Below are positions 18,225 through 27,091 of a DNA stretch of 64,000 nt, piece after piece. Origin of the DNA: Mesorhizobium sp. 131-2-1 (GTDB lineage: Bacteria > Pseudomonadota > Alphaproteobacteria > Rhizobiales > Rhizobiaceae); the NCBI RefSeq assembly GCF_016756535.1, contig NZ_AP023247.1, positions 2,852,501 to 2,916,500 on the forward strand, given 5' to 3'. Both the position numbers and the translations under genes were made by a program. The notes under the pieces were generated by a model. The model did not search any database and had not been told where the DNA came from. It was given only the letters and a program-made list of their open reading frames with translations. Positions within the stretch are counted from its first letter, which is position 1, and every line of letters begins with the position of its first letter.

Positions 18225-19538
18225 TCAGCCCCTCGCAATGGCGTGGAAGAAGGTGCCGCTGACATGGCCGCGCCGGTAGCCGGAGGCGCCGAGCGGATTG
18301 CCCTGGCCGTCGGCGAGATCGGCCAGCGGCTCGTCATTTCCGGTAGCGGTCATCTGGGCATAGTGGAATTCATGGCCGCGGATCAGCATGCCTGCGGCTC
18401 CCAGCGGGCAGCCGGCGCGCAGGCGTGCCTCGCGGTAGCCGAGATTCATCTTGCGCTTGGCGAAGCTGGTCGAATGGCCGAGCAGGCCGAGCATCTTGTG
18501 CGTCTCGCCGGCCGCATCCTCCAGCGTCTCGCCCAGCACCATGAAGCCACCGCACTCGCCATGGACAGGCTTTGTCGCGGCGAAGCGCGCCATTCCCGTC
18601 CGGAAGTTCGTGGCCGCCGCCAGCCTGCCGGCATGCAGTTCGGGATAGCCGCCGGGCAGCCAGCAGACATCGCAATTCTCATCGGGCGCCTCGTCGGCGA
18701 GCGGCGAGAAGGGGATGATCTCGGCGCCGGCCTTGCGCCAATGCGTGGCGACATGCGGATAGAGGAAGGTGAAGGCGGCATCCTCGGCCAGCGCGATACG
18801 TTGGCCGGGGGGATGAAGCGCGTCGCCGAAATCGCCCGCCATCGGCGCCAGCGGAGTTGCCAGCGCCATGATGGCGTCGAGGTTGAGCGACTTCTCGGCC
18901 ATGTCGGCCAGCCGATCGAGATGCGCCATCAGGTTCTCATACTCGCCGGCCTGGACGAGGCCGAGATGCCGCTCCGGCAGGTTGAGCGTTGGATCGCGCA
19001 GGATGGCGCCGACCACCGGCAGGCCGATCGCCTCGATGGCGTCGCCTGACAGCCGCCGGTGGCGTTCGCTGCCGAGCCGGTTGAGGATGACGCCGGCCAT
19101 GCGCACGTCCGGGTCGTAGGTGGCAAAACCCTTGGCGACCGCCGCTGCAGTGGTCGATTGACCCGATACATCGAGCACCAGCAGCACCGGCAGGCCGTAG
19201 AGCCGGGCGAGATCGGCGGCCGAGCCCGTGCGGCCTTCCGGCGCGGGGATGCCGTCGAACAGGCCCATGGCGCTTTCGAGGATGACGAAATCGGCATCGC
19301 CGGCCGCCTGGGTGGCGAGCGCGTTGAGCAGGGCAGGCGGCATCGCCCAACTGTCGAGGTTGACGCCGGACAGGCCGGTGGCGGCGGTATGGAAGCCGGG
19401 GTCGATGTAATCGGGCCCGGACTTGGCGCCGCGCACCTTCAGGCCGCGCCGGGCCAGCGCGCGCAATATGCCGATGGTGACGCTGGTCTTGCCCGATCCG
19501 GAGCGCGGCGCGCCGATGATGATGGCGCGTGCCGTCAT
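18225..19538 (-). CDS. cobB: Cobyrinate a,c-diamide synthase (hydrogenobyrinate a,c-diamide synthase)
   Basis: 437 residues. The N-terminal P-loop GAPRSGSGKTSVTIGIL (residues 9-25) binds ATP, FDGIPAPEGRTGSAADLARL is the conserved amidase-family segment, and the C-terminal GATase domain holds the nucleophile in GECGGFMVLG. It amidates side chains a and c with glutamine before cobalt insertion by the CobN complex. ATGA overlap with the cobA stop shows translational coupling. Confidence 0.96.
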   Translation of the reverse strand: MTARAIIIGAPRSGSGKTSVTIGILRALARRGLKVRGAKSGPDYIDPGFHTAATGLSGVNLDSWAMPPALLNALATQAAGDADFVILESAMGLFDGIPAPEGRTGSAADLARLYGLPVLLVLDVSGQSTTAAAVAKGFATYDPDVRMAGVILNRLGSERHRRLSGDAIEAIGLPVVGAILRDPTLNLPERHLGLVQAGEYENLMAHLDRLADMAEKSLNLDAIMALATPLAPMAGDFGDALHPPGQRIALAEDAAFTFLYPHVATHWRKAGAEIIPFSPLADEAPDENCDVCWLPGGYPELHAGRLAAATNFRTGMARFAATKPVHGECGGFMVLGETLEDAAGETHKMLGLLGHSTSFAKRKMNLGYREARLRAGCPLGAAGMLIRGHEFHYAQMTATGNDEPLADLADGQGNPLGASGYRRGHVSGTFFHAIARG

Positions 19539-20353
19539 GTTCCACCCGCCAGTGCCGCGCGCATGGCGACGATACCGCCGACGACGATCAGCGCCGGCGA
19601 AGCCAGGCCGGCTGCCGCGGCCTCCTCGGCGATGGTGGCGAGCGTGGCGACGACGGTGCGCTCCTGCGGCGTCGTCGCGGAAACGATCACCGCGGCCGGC
19701 GTCGACGGCGCCAGTCCGCCTTCCAATAACGAAGCGGCGATCCGCGGCAGATTGGCCATTCCCATATAGACGACCACCGGCTGGCCGGTGCGAGCAATCG
19801 CCGCCCAGTCGAGATCGTCATCGGTGCCGGCGGCATGGCCTGTGGCCAGGATGACCGCCTTGTTGATGCCGCGCATGGTGGCGGGAATGCCGGTGGCGGC
19901 GAGCGCGCTGAGGCCGGAGGTCAGGCCGGACAGCACGCGGAAAGGAATAGCCTCCCGCGCGAGTGCCAGCGCCTCTTCGCCGCCGCGGCCGAAAATGTAG
20001 GGATCGCCGCCCTTGAGACGGACAACGCGGCGGCCTTCGCGCGCCAGCCGCACGAGCAGGGCGGTGATATTGTCCTGCTTCATCGATGGCTGGCCGCCGC
20101 GTTTGCCCGCGTAGAAGAGCTCTGCACCTTCCGCGACCGCGACAACGTCGGGCGAGACCAGCGCATCATAGACCAGCGCATCGCACTGCCCGAGAGCGGC
20201 CAGCACCTCTAGCGTCAGGCAGCCCGGGTCGCCGGGACCGGCGCCAGCCAGCCAGACATGGCCGGGCTCCAACTCGCGCGGCTTGAACTTCAGCCGCGCC
20301 AGCGCCTGCTCCACCGTGGCCTGTCCGTTTCTGTTGTTGGCGCTGCCGTTCAC
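19535..20353 (-). CDS. cobA: Uroporphyrinogen-III C-methyltransferase (SUMT)
   Basis: 272 residues. SAM-dependent methylation of uroporphyrinogen III at C2 and C7 gives precorrin-2, the entry point of the pathway. Visible are [19 protein letters not shown], the [10 protein letters not shown] loop, [16 protein letters not shown] and [10 protein letters not shown] followed by VYMGM. The start is GTG at 20353, overlapping the cobM stop as GTGA; there is no better ATG near the fold. The N-terminal extension of about 28 residues is polar. Confidence 0.96.
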   Translation of the reverse strand: MNGSANNRNGQATVEQALARLKFKPRELEPGHVWLAGAGPGDPGCLTLEVLAALGQCDALVYDALVSPDVVAVAEGAELFYAGKRGGQPSMKQDNITALLVRLAREGRRVVRLKGGDPYIFGRGGEEALALAREAIPFRVLSGLTSGLSALAATGIPATMRGINKAVILATGHAAGTDDDLDWAAIARTGQPVVVYMGMANLPRIAASLLEGGLAPSTPAAVIVSATTPQERTVVATLATIAEEAAAAGLASPALIVVGGIVAMRAALAGGT

Positions 20354-21114
20354 AATCCGTCCCGTCCGCGAAAACGCCGCTGGTAGTGGGCGTCGTAAAG
20401 TGAGCTTTCGCCGAAATCCTGGGCGGCGAGCGCGCTGCCGACGAAGATGATCGCCGTGCGCTCCATCGGATCTTCGGCCAACTGCGCCTCGATGCTGGCG
20501 AGCGTGCCGGTCAGTACGCGCTCGTCCGGCCAGGAGGCGCGGAAGACGACCGCCACCGGGCAGTCGGCGCCGTAGAGCGGCGTCAGCTCGGCGACGATCC
20601 GGTCGATGGCGTGGATGGCGAGATGGATGGCAAGCGTCGCCCCGGTGCGGCCGAAGCCGGCCAGCGTCTCGCCGGGCGGCATCTTCGAGGCGCGGCCGGA
20701 GACACGGGTGAGCACCAGGCTTTGCGCGAGTTCGGGAATGGTGAGCTCGCGGCGAAGGGCCGCCGCCGCGGCGGCGAAGGAAGGCACGCCCGGCGTCAGC
20801 GTGTAGGGGATGTTGTGCTTTTCCAGCCGGCGGATCTGCTCGGCCACCGCGCTCCAAACCGAAAGGTCGCCGGAATGCAGGCGGGCGACATCCAGGCCGG
20901 CCGTGTGGGCGGCGACATATTCGGCCTCGATCTCATCGAGCGACATCGGCGCCGTGTCGATCAGTTTGGTGCCGGGCGCGCAATGTTCCAGCAGTTCGGG
21001 CGCAACGATCGAGCCGGCATGGAGGCAGACCGGGCAGCTTGCCAGCAGCCGGCTGCCGCGCAGAGTGATGAGGTCGGCCGCACCGGGGCCGGCGCCGATG
21101 AAATGAACGGTCAT
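20350..21114 (-). CDS. cobM: Precorrin-4 C(11)-methyltransferase
   Basis: 254 residues of the tetrapyrrole methylase family. [20 protein letters not shown] starts the fold, [19 protein letters not shown] and the [16 protein letters not shown] motif identify CobM, and the end carries [12 protein letters not shown] followed by [13 protein letters not shown], typical of this subgroup. It adds the methyl group at C11. Linked to cobA by a GTGA overlap and to cobE by an ATGA overlap. Confidence 0.96.
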   Translation of the reverse strand: MTVHFIGAGPGAADLITLRGSRLLASCPVCLHAGSIVAPELLEHCAPGTKLIDTAPMSLDEIEAEYVAAHTAGLDVARLHSGDLSVWSAVAEQIRRLEKHNIPYTLTPGVPSFAAAAAALRRELTIPELAQSLVLTRVSGRASKMPPGETLAGFGRTGATLAIHLAIHAIDRIVAELTPLYGADCPVAVVFRASWPDERVLTGTLASIEAQLAEDPMERTAIIFVGSALAAQDFGESSLYDAHYQRRFRGRDGL

Positions 21115-21497
21115 GACGCATCTCCACCGAGCGCGATGGCGCAGGTGACAGGACCGAGCACCGTGCGCGGCCCGAGCAGTTTTGCGCCGTTGCCGGCGGC
21201 GGCCAACGCCGCAGCTTCCGAAACCGAAGGCGTGCCGGCCTTCGACTGCGACAGGGCGGAGCGACTGAGCGTGCCGGATGATGCGGCTTGCAATGCATCG
21301 TCCGAGACGACGATCACAGGCAAAGCGAGGTCGCGGCCGGCGAGGAAGATCGCTTCCTCGTCGCGTTTGATTTCGCCGGTCGCCAGCGCCGACAGCGCCG
21401 TCATTGCCAATCCATGCGCTTCGAGCGCGGTCTCGACGGCGGCGCGCACGTCGCTGGCTGTCACACCCTTCCGGCTGCCGATGCCCGCGATCATCAT
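21111..21497 (-). CDS. cobE: CobE / CbiG C-terminal-like cobalamin biosynthesis protein
   Basis: 128 residues. [20 protein letters not shown] is the start typical of CobE, with GxGxRxGxxxxxLxxAv, and the end [21 protein letters not shown] is the hallmark of the CbiG C-terminal domain. CobE is needed for aerobic cobalamin synthesis, but its reaction is not firmly established. The ATG at 21497 overlaps the cobL stop as ATGA; ATG 21494 is the alternative next codon. Confidence 0.92.
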   Translation of the reverse strand: MMIAGIGSRKGVTASDVRAAVETALEAHGLAMTALSALATGEIKRDEEAIFLAGRDLALPVIVVSDDALQAASSGTLSRSALSQSKAGTPSVSEAAALAAAGNGAKLLGPRTVLGPVTCAIALGGDAS

Positions 21498-22735
21498 GGC
21501 TTCACCCAGCTCCATTGGGTGACCGGCATGGCCGGCCGCCAGGCCTGCATCGAGCCCACCGGCGAGGCCCGGGAGATGGCGATGCGCGTGAGATCGCCAC
21601 CGTGCTTGATGTGCTGGGCAAGCAGCAGCGTCTCCATCTCCAGCGTCACCGCGTTGGCGACAAGCCGGCCGCCGGGGCGCAGCGCCTTGATCGCCTTCTC
21701 CAGCACGCCGGCGTCGCTGCCGCCACCACCGATGAAGATGGCGTCTGGTGTATCCAGCTTCGCCAACGCCTTGGGCGCCGAGCCCTCGATCACGACAAGG
21801 CCAGGCACACCGCAATGCGAGGCATTGTGACGAATGCGTGCGGCGCGCGTCGCGTCGGCCTCGATGGCGATGGCGCGCAGGGAAGGGTGGGCAAGCATCC
21901 ATTCGATGCCGATCGAGCCCGAGCCGGCGCCGATGTCCCACAGCAGTTCGCCGCGCCTTGGCGCCAGCGCCGAGAGCGTGACGGCGCGGACCTCGCGCTT
22001 GGTGATCTGGCCGTCATGTTCGAACAGGTGGTCGGCGAGGCCTGATGTCAGCGGCAGGATGCGCGCATCTGGTGTCGATTCAATTTCCAGCGCCAGCACG
22101 TTGAGCGGATTGATGTTTTTGAGATCGAAGGCATCGGCCCTGGCTGCGCGCGCGCTTTCTTGCGGGCCGCCGAGCGCTTCGAGGACTGTCAGCCGCGACG
22201 GACCGAAGCCAAGTTCTTCGAGCAGCCGGGCGATAGCCGCCGGCGCGTCGCCGTCGGATGTCAGCGCCAGGATGCGCGCGCCGGACTGAAGCAAAGGCCG
22301 GATCAGGTCGATCGAATGCCCGTGCAGCGAGATCGCCTCGACATCCTGCAGCGCCCAGCCGAGGCGGGACGCCGCCAGCGACAGCGACGACGGCGCCGGC
22401 AGGACAAGCATGTGCTGCGACTTGACCTTGCGCGCCAGCGTGACGCCGACGCCGTGGAAGAACGGATCGCCGGAAGCGAGCACGCAGACATTTCTGCCTT
22501 CGAGCGCCAGCACGTCGCGCATCTCGGCGTCGAACGGCGTCGGCCATTGGCGGGCCTCGCCCTTGGCAAGGGATGCGACGAGCGCGAGGTGCCGGTTGCC
22601 GCCGAAGATGAATTCGGCTTGCGCTATGTGCTTCTTGGCCTCGTCGCCGAGACCCGCTACACCGTCCTCGCCGATGCCGACCACCGTTAGCCATTTTGGC
22701 GTGAGCTTTGCGGCGCGCGAACCCTTAGCAGGCAT
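21494..22735 (-). CDS. cobL: Precorrin-6Y C(5,15)-methyltransferase (decarboxylating)
   Basis: 413 residues, bifunctional. The N-terminal CbiE-type methylase domain ([48 protein letters not shown]) methylates C5; the C-terminal CbiT-type Rossmann domain ([29 protein letters not shown]) methylates C15 and decarboxylates the acetate at C12. The start ATG at 22735 is separated by one base from the start of cobK on the other strand, so its promoter, if separate, must lie within cobK. Confidence 0.97.
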   Translation of the reverse strand: MPAKGSRAAKLTPKWLTVVGIGEDGVAGLGDEAKKHIAQAEFIFGGNRHLALVASLAKGEARQWPTPFDAEMRDVLALEGRNVCVLASGDPFFHGVGVTLARKVKSQHMLVLPAPSSLSLAASRLGWALQDVEAISLHGHSIDLIRPLLQSGARILALTSDGDAPAAIARLLEELGFGPSRLTVLEALGGPQESARAARADAFDLKNINPLNVLALEIESTPDARILPLTSGLADHLFEHDGQITKREVRAVTLSALAPRRGELLWDIGAGSGSIGIEWMLAHPSLRAIAIEADATRAARIRHNASHCGVPGLVVIEGSAPKALAKLDTPDAIFIGGGGSDAGVLEKAIKALRPGGRLVANAVTLEMETLLLAQHIKHGGDLTRIAISRASPVGSMQAWRPAMPVTQWSWVKP

Positions 22736-22736
22736 A

Positions 22737-23504
22737 ATGACCCACCGCATTCTGATCCTCGGCGGAACCACCGAAGCCCGGCAACTGGCGGGAAGACTGG
22801 CGGCGCGCGCCGATCTTTCGGTCACGCTGTCGCTGGCCGGCCGCACCGAAAGCCCCGTCGCGCAAGGCGTGCCGGTGCGCATCGGCGGCTTCGGCGGCGC
22901 GGACGGATTGGCGGCTCATCTCGGCCGGGAAAAGGTCGACCTGTTGATCGACGCCACGCATCCTTACGCGGCGCGCATTTCGGCTAACGCCGCTGAAGCG
23001 GCCCGGCAAGCCGGCGTGCCGATCCTTGCCTTGCGGCGTCCCGGCTGGGAACCCTTGGCGGGCGACCGTTGGACGCTGGTCGACAGCGCGGCGGAGGCGG
23101 CCATGGCGCTCGGCAAGGCGCCACGCCGTGTCTTCCTGGCGATCGGCCGACAGGAGGCCGGCGTCTTCGAAGCCGCTCCGCAGCACCATTATCTCATTCG
23201 CAGCGTCGACCCGGTCGAGCCGAAGCTGGCTGTGCCCGACGCTATCTATCTGCTGGCGCGCGGGCCGTTTCCGGAAGCGGACGAACGCGCGCTGCTGCAA
23301 AAACACGGGATCGATGCCGTCGTGTCCAAGAACAGTGGTGGCGAAGCGACCTACGGCAAGATCGCCGCGGCGCGGGCGCTTGGCATCGAAGTGGTCATGA
23401 TCCGTCGACCGTCCGTGCCGGACGTTCCGTCGGCCGAGACCGTCGATCAGCTGGCCGCCGAGGTCGATCATCTTTTCGCGCCCGTTGCCGAGCGTGGCGT
23501 GTAG
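22737..23504 (+). CDS. cobK: Precorrin-6A reductase
   Basis: 255 residues. RILILGGTTEARQLAGRLAA is the N-terminal nucleotide-binding segment, VDLLIDATHPYAARISANAA and FLAIGRQEAG are family motifs, and DAVVSKNSGGEATYGKIAAA lies in the C-terminal domain. It reduces precorrin-6A with NADPH before CobL acts. It is the only plus-strand gene in the cluster: its start is 1 base from the cobL start, and its last 37 bases overlap the cobJ 3' end. Minus-strand transcription from cobJ into cobL would be antisense to the whole gene. Confidence 0.96.
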   Translation: MTHRILILGGTTEARQLAGRLAARADLSVTLSLAGRTESPVAQGVPVRIGGFGGADGLAAHLGREKVDLLIDATHPYAARISANAAEAARQAGVPILALRRPGWEPLAGDRWTLVDSAAEAAMALGKAPRRVFLAIGRQEAGVFEAAPQHHYLIRSVDPVEPKLAVPDAIYLLARGPFPEADERALLQKHGIDAVVSKNSGGEATYGKIAAARALGIEVVMIRRPSVPDVPSAETVDQLAAEVDHLFAPVAERGV

Positions 23505-24232
23505 ACCAAAGCGGGCCGCTCACCGCGCTTGATGATCCGGGTCTCGGGCGAACCGATGATGATGCAGGTGGCCATGTCGGCCTTTTCCGCATCGGCGTCC
23601 GCCAGCAGATGCACGTCGATACGCTCGTCCGGCCGGCCAGCGGCGCGGCCGAAGATCACCGGCGTGGTGCCGGGCAGGATTGCTTTCAGGCATTCGAAGG
23701 CGCGGCCGAGCTGCCAGGGGCGCGCCTTGCTGATCGGGTTGTAGAGTGCGATGACGAAGCCGGCGCCGGCGGCAGCCAGCAGGCGCAGCTCGATCAGCTC
23801 CCAGGGTTTCAGATTGTCGGAGAGCGAGATGGCGCAGAAATCGTGGCCGAGCGGTGCGCCGATGCGTGCGGCGACCGCAAGCATGGCGGTGACGCCTGGA
23901 ACGACCGCGAGGTCGATTGCGCGCCATTCCTTGGGGCCAGCCTCGATCGCCTCGCACACCGCCGCCGCCATGGCGAATACGCCGGGGTCGCCGCCGGAGA
24001 CCACGGCGACGTCGTGGCCCTCGGCGGCTTTCGCCAGCGCCTCGTTGGAGCGAGCGAGCTCCTCTCGATTGTCGGAGGCGATGCGGGTCTGGTCGGGGCG
24101 AAGCTCGAGCCGTTCGAGATAGGGTTTGTAGCCATAGAAGAATTTGGCTTCGGCCACGGCACGGCTCGCTTGCGGCGTGACCTGATCGGCATTGCCGGGC
24201 CCAAGGCCGATGACGGTGAGGCGGCCGCTCAT
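23468..24232 (-). CDS. cobJ: Precorrin-3B C(17)-methyltransferase
   Basis: 254 residues. LTVIGLGPGNADQVTPQASR, VVSGGDPGVFAMAAAV, VPGVTAMLAVAARIGAPLGH and DFCAISLSDNLKPW mark the CobJ/CbiH methylases, and the core ends with MATCIIIGSPETRI. The enzyme methylates C17 with ring contraction. An ATGA overlap joins it to cobI. The 3' end overlaps convergent cobK by 37 bases. Confidence 0.96.
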   Translation of the reverse strand: MSGRLTVIGLGPGNADQVTPQASRAVAEAKFFYGYKPYLERLELRPDQTRIASDNREELARSNEALAKAAEGHDVAVVSGGDPGVFAMAAAVCEAIEAGPKEWRAIDLAVVPGVTAMLAVAARIGAPLGHDFCAISLSDNLKPWELIELRLLAAAGAGFVIALYNPISKARPWQLGRAFECLKAILPGTTPVIFGRAAGRPDERIDVHLLADADAEKADMATCIIIGSPETRIIKRGERPALVYTPRSATGAKR

Positions 24233-24987
24233 GCCTTGGCTCCGGCGGCACCTGACCGGGCCGACCAGCCGGCGACGAGCACGATGGCGAAATAGGGTGC
24301 CTTGTCGTCCGGCTTCTCGGCGAGCCGCATGGAGACGCTGCCCGGCATGGTGCCGCGCTCGACATAGACGGCTTTCGTGAGCTTGCCGGTCGCCTGCAGC
24401 GCACGGCGGATTTTCGGCAGGTTGCGGCCGACCTTCATGATCACGGCGGCATCGGTGTCGGCCAGGCGTCGCGTCAGCTCGAACTCGCTCATCGTGCCCG
24501 GCAGGACGGTCAGCACATCGTCGCCCTGGACGATCGGCAGGCCGGTCGCCGACCAGCATCCGGACATGGCGGTGACGCCCGGAATGACCTCGGTCGGGAA
24601 GCGATGCGCAAGGCGCACATGCAGGTGCATGTAGGAGCCATAGAACAGCGGGTCGCCTTCCGACAGCACCGCCACCATCCGGCCGGCGTCGAGATGCTCG
24701 GCAACCTTCTCAGCTGATTCCTCGTAGAAATCCGTGATCTGCGAGCGATAGTCGTCGTGATCCTTGTCGATCTCGGTCGTCACCGGATAGAGCAGCGGCA
24801 GCTCGATCATATCCGGCCGGAAGCGCGCCTCGACGATGGCGCGGGCGTTGCTGTTGTTGCCGCGCTTGGCGAAATAGGCGACGACGTCGGCCTCGGCCAA
24901 TGCCCGGGCAGCCTTCAGCGTCAGAAGTTCGGGGTCGCCGGGACCGGTGCCGACGCCGACCAGACGGCCTTTTGCAATCGCGTTCAC
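24229..24987 (-). CDS. cobI: Precorrin-2 C(20)-methyltransferase
   Basis: 252 residues. GRLVGVGTGPGDPELLTLKA starts the methylase fold, VAVLSEGDPLFYGSYMHLH and IPGVTAMSGCWSATGLPI followed by VLPGTM are CobI signatures. It uses SAM to methylate precorrin-2 at C20, giving precorrin-3A. It overlaps cobH and cobJ by four bases (ATGA type), so translation of cobG-H-I-J is coupled. Confidence 0.96.
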   Translation of the reverse strand: MNAIAKGRLVGVGTGPGDPELLTLKAARALAEADVVAYFAKRGNNSNARAIVEARFRPDMIELPLLYPVTTEIDKDHDDYRSQITDFYEESAEKVAEHLDAGRMVAVLSEGDPLFYGSYMHLHVRLAHRFPTEVIPGVTAMSGCWSATGLPIVQGDDVLTVLPGTMSEFELTRRLADTDAAVIMKVGRNLPKIRRALQATGKLTKAVYVERGTMPGSVSMRLAEKPDDKAPYFAIVLVAGWSARSGAAGAKA

Positions 24988-25622
24988 AGGCCTGGCCTCG
25001 CCAATGCGTTGAGGGCCGCGGCGGTCATGGCGCTGCCGCCAAGCCTGCCGCGCACGATGGCGTAGGGTACGCCATAGGAGTTCTCGGCCAGCGCGTCCTT
25101 GGATTCGGCGGCGCCGACGAAGCCGACCGGCATGCCGATGATCGCCGCCGGCTTCGGCGCGCCGTCGCGCAGTTTTTCCAGCAGATAGAAGAGCGCGGTC
25201 GGCGCGTTGCCGATGGCGACCACCGATCCGGCCATGCGCTCGCCCCAGAGGTCGATCGCAGCGGCAGAGCGGGTGTTGCCGATCTTCCTGGCGATCTCGG
25301 CGGTGCGCGGGTCGCGCAGCGTGCAGATCACCTCATTGCCTGACGGCAGCCGGGCGCGGGTGACGCCGTGGGCGACCATCTCGGCATCGCAGAAGATCGG
25401 CGCGCCGGTCGACAAGGCGGCGCGCGCGGCGGCGACGAAATCGGTGGAGAAAACAAAGTGGCTGGCGGCTTCGACCTGGCCGCAGGCATGGATCATGCGG
25501 ATCGCGACATCGGCCTCGGCGTCCGAAAAGCGCGACAGGTCGGCCTCGGCACGGATGATGGCGAAGGAGCGCTCGTAGATCGCTGTGCCGTCATGGATAT
25601 AGTCGTAGGCCGCCATGCTCAT
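24984..25622 (-). CDS. cobH: Precorrin-8X methylmutase
   Basis: 212 residues. MSMAAYDYIHDGTAIYERSF (with the conserved IxxxS region), FSTDFVAAARAALSTGAPIF, the histidine-containing AEMVAHGVTRARLP motif, IGNAPTALFYLLE and PVGFVGAAESKDAL are all family signatures. It moves the methyl group from C11 to C12 to give hydrogenobyrinate. ATG 25622 overlaps the cobG stop; the ATG two codons on is an alternative. Confidence 0.96.
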   Translation of the reverse strand: MSMAAYDYIHDGTAIYERSFAIIRAEADLSRFSDAEADVAIRMIHACGQVEAASHFVFSTDFVAAARAALSTGAPIFCDAEMVAHGVTRARLPSGNEVICTLRDPRTAEIARKIGNTRSAAAIDLWGERMAGSVVAIGNAPTALFYLLEKLRDGAPKPAAIIGMPVGFVGAAESKDALAENSYGVPYAIVRGRLGGSAMTAAALNALARPGL

Positions 25623-27091
25623 TCCTGTCGGTAGATTTCGGCGATGCCGGTCGCGCCAAGCCTTGTCAGGCAAGCGGCGGCGGTCTCGCCTTGGAGTCGT
25701 TGCTCGCGGAGTGCGGCAAGGATGCCGCCTATGCCGCGCGCGGCGTCATAGCCCGGCCTGTATCCGGCAGGAAGGGCTTTTGCCGTCGCGTTCACGACAA
25801 GTCCGGCTCCGTTTTCGTCGCCGACCAGGGTCAGCGCTGCCGAGCCTGGATGCGCGCAGCCTTTTGCGCAGCCTGAAATGTGCAGGCTGAGCGAGGTGTC
25901 GAGGAGGTCGCCATCTTGTGCCGCGATGGCCTCGGCGATGTCGCGCGTCGCGATGCGGCCGGAGGCGCAGGCGGGCATTCCAGGGCAAGCGGCAATGCGG
26001 GTGCGCGAGTCGGCGGCGTCGGTGACGAAGCCGAGGGTGGCGGCGGAGTTTTGCAGCGAAGAGCAGGCGGATGGGATGAGGCCGAGGAAGAGCAGGGCAC
26101 GGCCGGGTGCCAGGCGGATTTCGGTGGCGCCGAGGGCGAGGGCGTGTTGGGCGAGGTCGATAAGATTTGGTGCCGGCATGCTGCCGAAGGGCAGGCCGAT
26201 GCCGAGGGCATGGCCGCTGATCATGTCGAAGAGGCCAATAGGCGAGCCATGGCGCTCTACGGCGCCCCCCTCTGTCCTGCCGGACATCTCCCCCACTTGG
26301 GGGGAGATTGGCAGCTTGGGCGCCGCCTCATCACCTTCAGCGTTGGTGATTGGCGAAACCGCGGGCGACAGCGCAATCTCCCCCCTAGTGGGGGAGATGT
26401 CCGGCAGGACAGAGGGGGGCGCGAAGGAATGCCAACCTGCGAGGGAGGCCAACTGCCTATCCGACAAATCCCGCGTGTGCGCTTCGCGGCCCTTTTCAGC
26501 GACCATCCTCAGAGTTGCAACGGTGATATCGCGGGCCGCATCTTCATCGACCACCGCGAGCGGCCTCGCGCTTCGGCCGTCACCGGCAACCGATACGCTC
26601 CACCGGACGCCGGCCGTGGCCGGGACTGCCTTCAGCCGCACGTCGGCCGTCATTGCGTCCATGGTCAACTGCCCGCCGCCGTCGACCACCACCGACACTT
26701 TCGGCCCCAGCCGTTGCGTCAACCCCGCTTCATCAATCGCCACCCTGATCCGCTCAGCCAGCGGGCGCGGATCGGCAATCTCACGCGGGTCGAGGCCCGC
26801 CAGCGGCCCGATCTCGACCGGCACGCCGCTGCGCACGGCAATGCCCAGCGCATCCACCTCTGCCGCCAGCAGCCGCGCGCTTTCCGCGGTCAGGCCGCGG
26901 ATCTGCAGGCTGCCGCGCGCTGTCACTTCCATGATGCCGTTGCCGTGGCGCAAGGCGGATTCGCCGAGTCCGATCAAAAGCTTCGGCGACATTCCTCCAG
27001 CAACCGGATTGAGCCGCGCCAGCAGCCCGTCGCCGGTCTGCATCGGGGCGCTGAGGGCAGGGCAGGCGCCGCGGCGCGAGAAAGCGTTCAT
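25619..27091 (-). CDS. cobG: Precorrin-3B synthase with an in-frame palindromic element
   Basis: 490 residues of the nitrite/sulfite-reductase fold. CobG uses O2 and a [4Fe-4S] cluster to hydroxylate precorrin-3A, the oxygen-dependent step that defines the aerobic pathway. Cluster ligands are in CPGMPACASG and SGCAKGCAHPG in the C-terminal half. Residues of about 224-277 (26262-26422) are the translation of a 161-bp palindrome, reading [16 protein letters not shown] at one end and [16 protein letters not shown] at the other. The insert sits between the two repeated halves of the protein, keeps the frame open and so is likely tolerated as a linker. Coupled to cobN and cobH by ATGA overlaps. 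Confidence 0.93.
   Translation of the reverse strand: MNAFSRRGACPALSAPMQTGDGLLARLNPVAGGMSPKLLIGLGESALRHGNGIMEVTARGSLQIRGLTAESARLLAAEVDALGIAVRSGVPVEIGPLAGLDPREIADPRPLAERIRVAIDEAGLTQRLGPKVSVVVDGGGQLTMDAMTADVRLKAVPATAGVRWSVSVAGDGRSARPLAVVDEDAARDITVATLRMVAEKGREAHTRDLSDRQLASLAGWHSFAPPSVLPDISPTRGEIALSPAVSPITNAEGDEAAPKLPISPQVGEMSGRTEGGAVERHGSPIGLFDMISGHALGIGLPFGSMPAPNLIDLAQHALALGATEIRLAPGRALLFLGLIPSACSSLQNSAATLGFVTDAADSRTRIAACPGMPACASGRIATRDIAEAIAAQDGDLLDTSLSLHISGCAKGCAHPGSAALTLVGDENGAGLVVNATAKALPAGYRPGYDAARGIGGILAALREQRLQGETAAACLTRLGATGIAEIYRQE
26262..26422. repeat. 161-bp palindromic element inserted in frame in cobG
   Basis: The ends, GCGCCCCCCTCTGTCCTGCC and its reverse complement, are part of near-perfect 48-49-bp inverted arms around a core of about 60 bp. 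The same element, also 161 bp, is in cobN at 29048-29208; the cores match only when one copy is reverse-complemented, so the two lie in opposite orientations. Both are open in the reading frame used. Confidence 0.92.
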
